Positions 24,701-33,700 of a stretch of DNA of 52,769 bases are shown here, one piece after another. A model generated the notes under the pieces. It searched no databases and was not told where the DNA came from. It saw nothing but the letters and a program-made list of their open reading frames with translations. The position numbers and the translations under genes were made by a program. Where the stretch lies: the NCBI GenBank assembly GCA_015680685.1, contig MNCI01004717.1, positions 9,682 through 62,450 of the forward strand, read 5' to 3'. The first letter of the stretch is position 1, and the number at the start of each line of letters is the position of its first letter. The DNA is from Gnetum montanum. Taxonomy: Eukaryota; Streptophyta; Gnetopsida; Gnetales; Gnetaceae.

Positions 24701-27700
24701 ACTTTCCATTCTTCTTTCTTCTTCTTAATTAGTGATAATTTCTTAACTACCTATGAAATATCATCCTCTTTGTTGTCCTCTACCTGCCTGAATGCTGCAT
24801 AATGGATCATTGATTCAACATAGAGATATACTCCAGCTCATATGAGCTCATGATCATTCAGTATATTCTGCTGCATGGTGTCCAACCAATACTGTACTCC
24901 TCCTTTAATTGCTGCATTTGCATCCTTGCTCCAGCCTTCAACCAGTTCTTACCAAAATTTCTTATTGTTGTTCCACTCATAAGAATATGGAATTCTTATG
25001 TAGGGAAAATAATTTTGGATTCCAAATAATTTATAGATACTAGTGGTCATTATGTTGACACAGGCCCTTAAGACTATGTGATACTTTAGTCATGTTTATT
25101 AATTGACAAAGACTAGCTAAAGCAGTAGCATCCAAGATCGGAAAGCTTATATGAGTTAATGTCTACAGTATCATAATAGTTGGGAGGAGGGATAGAAAGG
25201 AACTCATCACTTGTGAGCTTCTCCTTGCGTAAAGTAGATGTTTGCACAATTAATAGGTTTTTGTCTTCTTCGTAGCACCCTCTTTTTTAGAAGTAAGTGT
25301 CAAGGTGTGCTTGGATGATCTTATACCTTGATGCTAATTGATTCTTGACCAGTTTGTTCCTTCAGGGTTATGATTGACATTTCCTTAAACATTATTTGAT
25401 TCTTATTGGTTGAATTTGTAACCTCTATTTGTCCTAGAAGAACTGAAATTACTACACATTTTGGTAATTGCGCAGGAACCCCCTTGGAGAATCTCCATGG
25501 CAGTAATGTGAGAAGTCTTCCAAAAGCAAATTTGCTGCTCATACCTTCCTTCACCTTCATAAGTGCATGATAGAAATTGTGCACTATGATTCTTGCCTAG
25601 GTGCACTTCAAGTCCCAAGCTTGAATATATTACAGGGTCTTAATGGTACCCCATTGGGTTGTAGTGTGATGATCGGTGTAATCCATCCATGCATTATAAA
25701 TTTTATACATAGAATGGGTAGTGTTTGCCTACAGATCTGTATTTACCCAGGGATGTGACCTACAATCTTCTAGGGATTGGCTGGCACTAGGGCTTCACGA
25801 TTAATTGAGTGAGTGGGTATCCACAAATGGAATATAAACATTTCTATCATTAGCAATAAAATGAATGAATTCTTTAGAGATTGGCGCACGAGCAAACTTA
25901 CCTTGATAAACGTTTTCCATTACTCTATTGAAATATGCCTTTATTGGCTGGTTCATTTCTTCCTTGGTCATCAATTCTAAAGTAGGAAGCTCAAATTGTG
26001 TGTAGCCACCCATGCCAGCTGCCTTCAATTTGTTGAATACTTCTGATTCTATTCTTTGTTATAGGAAATTTGAATTGTAAGTGATTACGTGACTTATGTG
26101 TGTTGTGATGAAGACTTCCTTGCTAGCTAGGATTGCATCATAGTTAATCCTGTTTTCTGGCTTCATCTTGATTCTTAATTCTAGTACTTGAGAAGACCGA
26201 TATCACTGGATATCACAAAATTTGCAAATGGAGATTCTTAGTGAAGGTTTGCAGAAAACCCTTGCCTTCAATATGCTTGAACCCTTGCTGTGAAATTGCT
26301 TTTAACTCTTGCTCTGAATTGCAAATTTGGAAACTTTCAATCTTCGTTCTGGTCATTTATGATGACTCATGTCGTTGATAGTGCATGCAGTGCTTATGGT
26401 GGTGATTGTTTGTAGCACAAAAAGTTATTACAAAAATACCTTCTTCATTTTATTTCTTTTCTTTGTGTTGCATGATTTTACAATGTTTAAGTTAAGCTTA
26501 ATAATAACTTAGTTCTTCCATACATTACAAAGGATAGGCTTGACATCATGCAGTCTTGGGTAATAGGGTTTAGAGCAATTGGTCCTTTGAGAGTTAGGAT
26601 ATTAGGGCTTATTTTTGGGTCTTTGGTTCCAATCATAGGGTCTCCTTGTTTGTCTTCTGTTGTTGTTGTCTTGTGTTTGTTTGTTTACATAGCCTCTTTT
26701 GGGATCTTCTATTGTTTTTAAGTATTGTAATGATTCATCCATCTTGTCTTCCATTCATAGAAGTATGTCTATGATGTACTCATACGATGTTCAATAAATG
26801 GATGATGTTGAGTGCTATTCCTCTGATCTTCTGATGTCATAGGAGATTCCAGCATTCTTTCTAAGGTTGTCTTCAAGAGCTTCATCTGGTCATGAACTTG
26901 CTCCTTGATTTTGTTCTTTCTCTTTTTCTATACTCCAATTTTTTTGCTTTCTCTCTCTTCTATGGTACATCAGCCTATGTTTTTGTTCCTTACACTCATG
27001 CCAACATATATAGTGTCAAATTAATTAGCTGTTCCATATAACTATCTCATACAACTGTTCTTTGTTCACAAATCATTGTAATTGTTGATAGATCACTTCA
27101 CTCCAATTTTAGTAATTCTAGTTCTGTTTCCTCCATAACTACTTGTCTTCATAACCAATTTCCAACTGCATGTTGATGCCATGTTAGAGTTTGGTTTTAC
27201 ATCTTGTGGACAACACTAATAATACAAGGATCATTTAGGTTATGAGAAAACTTAAGACATGGTTCATTGATTAAGCAAACTCATCATTGTACATTTTGTA
27301 ATTGTATTGTCCACATTCTGCAATCATTTTTGGTATTTGACAAACTTATTACAAATTTCTTGTTCATAATATATTCTTTTTCTTTTTTTCTTTCTTTGGT
27401 TACATCTTTACGATGCCTACCTTTGCCTATTACTCATGATAGGTCTTTTGGAAATTTTCCCAGTTGGTCAATCTTACATTGGCTGGGCCCTCTTGGACTC
27501 CTTTAGCAATTCACAGCTTGGCATGATATGAATTACTATCTAAATCATAGCTTGTCCCTTTTCATAGTCATTCTCTTTACTCCATTGTAACTTTTCAGAT
27601 GGTATTCTCTTCCTCTTTAGGAACCTAGACTAGATTACAAATAGCTTACATTAGATTTTCTCTTCTTATTCATGAAATTGGATCCTTCTTCATTCGTTTC

Positions 27701-30700
27701 ATTTATGAATCATTTGTTGACCTTCTGATTTTTAAATTGTTATTATGAATTCTATTAATTGTAATGATTATGGCATTTTATTATATTTCTTAATGCTGAC
27801 TACTTTTTTATTTTGGACATGTACCTTTGGTTCCTTGTGGTACTAATTCTGATTGTCTTCTATACGATGCTACGTCCAGTAACTTCTCTTATGATTCATT
27901 GTTGCTTGCACATACTGTCTTCTTTAATCTTTTTGTTGTTCCTTACCACATCCCATCACTTCACTCTTCTTCGTGGTTGATTGACGGCTGCTTATGTTCC
28001 ACGAATAGGGTTGTAACAAATTGTGTGATAAGTCATGTCTTTTTGTTACGATTTGTTTATAAGGGGTCATGAACAACCTTGGATAGTTACGAAACTGATG
28101 ATTGTACATTGTGTTATGATTATATTCTAGGAAGAAGCATAAAGTTTACAGTGTTAGTTGAGTCTTTCAAAGAATAAGACTTTAGTAATTTTTTGAGTTG
28201 CACAATTGACTCCTTCCCATAAGGTAGTTGGTTGTTCCACTCATTACTCAAATAATGATAACAAATCATTGGGAAAAGTTGTTAGATAAACTTACTAATA
28301 GCATGACAAGATGGAAAAGTTAATAAGTATTGCAAACGTTTGACTTCAGCTCATTAGGATGTTATTGCTATCTTTATCCCTTTACTTTTATGTCTTGCTT
28401 ATATGCCTTCGATCATATTGAAAACGTGAAGTGCGCATTCTTATAATACACGAAGTGAAAGAGAGCTATACACAGTATTGATAGGCATCTGCTCTGTTAG
28501 CTATGATAAAAAGATGGTTGGGATTAAAAATATTTGCTAGGCTTTAATGTTGCTTTTTAGGTAAGCTTGCTTGGCAGTGTACATAATAGATGAGTCATGA
28601 GTTAAGGTTGTGCGGTTGTTTTATCACACCACTGTAAGCATTATTGAATCATCCCTCGTAGGAGGGGACAACACAAATTAACTTATGGTATTGTGGTTAT
28701 TGACAAAAACTGGAAAATGAAGAATGCATTACTATCTTAATACTTTGACATAATAAATAAGTAGCATCCATGATTCAGCATCACATCAATGAAGGAAATT
28801 AAACATGTCTCGTTGAGAAAAATAGGTTGAATTAAGGTAGAGGATAAAAATAAAATTTATTAATAAGGTCCTTATGAACCTTATAACATGTTTTTTTGCT
28901 TTATTGAAGCATTTTTAGTAAAAAATTAAAATTGATAAAGGAAAGTGAAAAGGATATGCCCTTCAAGATGAATTTAAGTATTTGATGGGCAGATGTAATG
29001 AATAATGGCCCGAAGTACTCATTAAAAATGTTCTCTTCAATGCCAAATCCTACAAATAGTAGGCCATCTACCTATGGTAAGAGAGATTTTTGAAGACGTG
29101 GGCTACTCACATTGCTCTCAATTATTCACAGCTCTACTCACATTTGCTGCTCATAACCAGGATGTGAATTTGATGGGTACTTGTACCCGTCAGTAATTTA
29201 TCTCATAACATGCTCTTTAAGTGTTTACTTGGCAAACAAACTAGGACAGAACCATTTAACAGTCTTTCCTGTGTATCCATAAAACAGTTAGTCTTTCCTA
29301 TGAATCTAGATAAAACTAATTAATCTTGTTGATGTTAGCATACAATTATGGAAGCTGCAGAAACAATCTATTGGCAGAATATACAACAATTAAGCTGATG
29401 AATCCTGCCCAATTTAGTTGTAGTTTGTGTTTTTCCCCCTTAAAAAAATTAAAAGGTATGTATCCAAGTACAAACATATTATTATTCAGAAGTTACATAG
29501 TATTGAAACCAAACTATCAATGATGGGTTACTATAATTTCACCGGTTTTCTTAAAACTTGAATTTTGAATTTCCACCCATATTTTATGGAGAAAATGCCT
29601 GAAAACGTGTAAGTGGGTGTCAAATTCACACACTTCTCACAATTGCTCACATAAACTCTCATTTTATTTACTTTTAATGTATTGATTTCCCAATTCTGAA
29701 ACTGAAACTGAAATTTTCATCCGCTAAGACCCTTTAGATCTATCGGACCAGTTTCAGAATTCCTTTTTACGAAATTCTTTTTTTTTTTTAATTTATAACT
29801 TAGTGCTACCTAGTAGAATTTAACCTGTGACCTAGATTTATCAAGCTGATACCCCTACCACTAGGCTAACACCTCATTAATATGCATTTTCAAGTTTGTG
29901 TACATGTCAGAAATGGTATATGAATTTTTGATGCCGACAGTAATTATCTATGATTTTGATTGGAACCCAAATTTAACCAAATTTCAAATCCAGACTTAAC
30001 ATCATTTTTAAATTTAATGAAGTGCAATGTCTGTAAAGTCATTGTCTCAATCCTTGCATGCCCTCATAATTTTCAAATTTGATGAATTGAATTAGAAGAA
30101 GGATGAATTGAGGCATTGTAAAGAGATTCAAGCGCAGGATTACAGAAAACCTGCTGAAGCAAAATGTTAAAAATCATGATGCTATGTAAGCATGGAGACA
30201 GATGCACATGTTTTACCCTAACATTCTGAAGAAGCTGAATGGTAGTTCCAAAGGGCTGTTTACACACATTTTCTGTTACCCATGCCAGTAAATCCTTGAA
30301 TTTGAACCGTTGAATTGTTGATTGTGATGGGCAGTGTGTCACAGTAGACGTGCCTGACGCTGGAATTGGGTCATAAGCTGGTGGCAATATTGAGAAAATC
30401 GCTGTTTCCTATCAGAATAGTGTCAACAAGATACAATTAAAGAAAAGTTGTCCAACATGATGATTTGTCTACTTTTTGGGTTTTCCTGGATGATATAAGC
30501 CTTGTGCCGACACAATGGCAACAAAATTGAGAGGATTCAGACCAAAGGAAAGTATGTATATAACAGATCTATTTCTCACATAGACATATTTGCGAGGAGA
30601 GGCACACGGCTGCTCTAGATATGAGCAATCGATAATATATGAGTTCAGTTGGGTGCGTCAACCCGTTAACTCAAATGTGTGCTGAAGTCAAATAAGCAGG

Positions 30701-33700
30701 AGTGTAGGGCTAACCAGAAATCTGGATGAATTGCTGTATGAGCTAATTTCAATCATTCTCAAAGAGACACGGATTTTTTATTTTTGTTGATACAGAAAGA
30801 TGCAGAATCAACAACCTTAGTCTTTATGTAAAATGAAGTATGTTACAAAGGTTATTACCATGTTGGGTATTTGTAACATATTTCAGGGAATGTATTCGCT
30901 GGCTGCTCATCTTTTTCACTCAGTGACTCCCTCAGTTTGTACTTGATAATGGATATTTATAAGCCAAAATCCCGGTTGCAGTTTTACTGCATCATCTCTC
31001 CTCGAACTTATTTCTGCGCAAGTTTTATGTATACCTATTATGGATACAACATAAACTTGTTTTCAAAACTTTCACCTCTAAGCATGTTGTTATTTGAAAG
31101 GATCATTTGCATCCTTTAGGTTACATGTTTAATTCAAACTGGTTATTCTGAGACATAAAGAAATTCTGCAACAGCAATGGCTGAAAGTCTAAAATTGTAT
31201 TCTCTGGAATAGATCCACGGCACCCAAAAACCGAGGTGGCACAAATCCACCTCCCTACCAAAAGGGGGAAAGGGTCACCCCGCAGGAACACGACAAAGGG
31301 GGTAACACCCCTAAACAAACAGAAGAAAAACAGGAAACATGGTCCCCTATTTAAAAAAGTTTTCTGTTAAAAAAAATTTCCTGTAAAAGGCATTCTGAAA
31401 CTTCTTTGTTTGATGGATCTAATAGGGTCTTAGTTACAGTTTTATTTTCAATATATCATCCTGTTGTTATCTCAGGTTAGATTTGTGAGGTTTTATATTT
31501 ATCACATTTTATCTTTTCCCTATTAAGTTCTGTAAGAATGAAAGAGCTTAGTGCTTTTTATGGCGAGAAGCTGATTTGTTTTGAGAACCTGTAAAGGTGC
31601 CAGAGTATTTGAAATACCAGCTTATCATTGGCATTGCATTTAATAATTTTCATCATCATCTTGGCGTTATCTTAGTATTGTGGTTTTTAATAAAATGAAT
31701 GAGGACATAAAAATTGACAATGAATATTGCCTACAACAAGAAATTTAATATAATTGGCATGTTTTAATTAAGTCATTATGCATCATTCTTTTGCAGTATT
31801 CATTGAGCAAGATTGATGGGTCAAATTTTTTTACCTATTAATCAGGTTCACACCATATTTTTTTGATAAAAGACTATTGGACAATATTCTTGAGGGTACA
31901 GTTGATCAGTACTTCCAGTCATTAATTCAAACACGACGTTTACAGAGAAGAAAGGAAGTGAACGATGATGATTTTCCAGTTGATGTGTTTGAGGAACACT
32001 TTGACAGTATCATAGATCCACCAGAGGTGAACTGAGCTAGTGTAAACTGTCATCTTTATGATATTGTCTGTTTTAGTGACCATTTTTCATGTTTGCAGGT
32101 ACATGATCTTATAGAAGAGATGGATGTTGCTGATGTGCCATTCGATCTTGTATCAAAGGTAGCAGGAATTTACTTCAATGATTTTGTGGATGAAATGTTA
32201 CTTGGAAATAGATGGATACGGAAAGCAGCTGGTATTCAACCAGAGTTCCCTTACATGGTTGACTCTTTTGAGGAAAGGTAGGATTGCTGTGTTTTTAAAC
32301 TGTTTTTAATTATCCTGTTGAAATGGGTACAGAAAAATTTCATGGCAGTTGAATATCCATTTTCAGCTACTTACATACATTTTTCTTGAAAATTTTTAAA
32401 CTTTGTCTTTGCAAGAAATGACATTTGAGATCAAAGTTTATAATGTCAAAATTAGTTGTCTTGGCAAATTGAGCTAGTTACTGTATCAAAAAGTTGTACA
32501 GGCTAGGACGTGATTAGCTGGAAATTGGTTATTACATTGTGCAAAAATACATGACAAACATACAAGAGACAGAAATCAGAACTAACATCAAAATTCAATA
32601 GTCCAACGTACTGCATTACCATCCAAAATCACTGAAACATTACTAGCAAATTAATGAAATTCTTAAATGAAATTTAAAGTAAAGTTATTTAATGATCAAT
32701 TAAATTGCAAATAATCTCAGTGAACGATCACTAACATATAAATAAAGCATACTTCTGTAGTGTAGATTGGATCACAGATTGTTTCTGTATTTTAGAGATC
32801 ATGGATTTTTCGGGTTTGTAAGCTGCAATCATCTAAAATCACAATTTTGAAAGAACTGAAAGAAATTTTAGATTAGAAAAATTTGAAAAACATATATACT
32901 TCTATTAATAAAATGTAACAAACAGGTTGGAATCGCCCATAATTGCTTAGAATCATGTCCCGGAACTGCTTGGAATAACCTAGAATTGCAATATAGGAAT
33001 TGCCTGGAATCTGAGTCGCTACTTGGATACCGACCTGGATTTTGATTTCAGTCTGTCAGAATTGAGATTCCAATGCAGACGTGATAAGTATGAAATAAAG
33101 TAGAAAACTAATAAGAATATTTCATTCACAAATGGGACAATTCCACTTTTGAGTTCAGTACTGAGTGTTTTGTGAAATATAGAATCAGTTCACAGTGGAC
33201 TGTCCATTATTAAGATGAAGTCACACTGCTGGAGGAAATTGTAATTAGCAATTTTTAATTATAAAAGTAAACAATGTTAACTTGGCATTCTAAGTAACAA
33301 ATTCAGCTGTTCAGCCAATATACCTGTGTGAGCAAAGTATATTGGCTGAAATGCTGAATTGATCCTTAGGCTAAATTCAGCAAAGCATTGGATCAGAGTC
33401 ATACTGCCTTTTTTTGTCTCATGCATTTTCTTCTGCAGTTCATAGACTTTAGCATCATTGTCCAATTGTGAACAAGTCTGAGCAGTAACATTTCAAATTT
33501 TCTAGGCAAAGTCTAGAAGTGAGCAACCATGAGCAATATGTACTTGCATGGAATGGATAAACCAAGACATGACCAAACAATTTTTTTTTTGATTCCCATT
33601 GGTTAGGAAACAGATTAGTAGCTGTTAGTCGCTGCTTTTGTCCTATGCTATACAACACACAGGCCTTTATAAACAAGAAGCAAGATCGAGGCCAGGCAAG

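Larger units (their letters stand above)
22816..28132 (-). mobile_element. LTR retrotransposon, minus strand, complete with target duplication, no pol
   Basis: Two direct repeats of about 0.95 kb (22816-23774 and 27182-28132) flank 3.4 kb. The 5-bp AGAAG stands on both sides (22811-22815 and 28133-28137), which fits a target-site duplication. Minus orientation is shown by a primer-binding-like TGGCATCAACA next to the 27182 LTR (complement of 27171-27181) and a polypurine tract TTTGAAGGGGAG next to the other (complement of 23775-23788). LTR ends are TGTTAG.../...TCTA(A/G)xA on the + strand, so the outer CA has decayed. No protease, RT or integrase motifs are visible, so it is probably non-autonomous. 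Confidence 0.85.
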
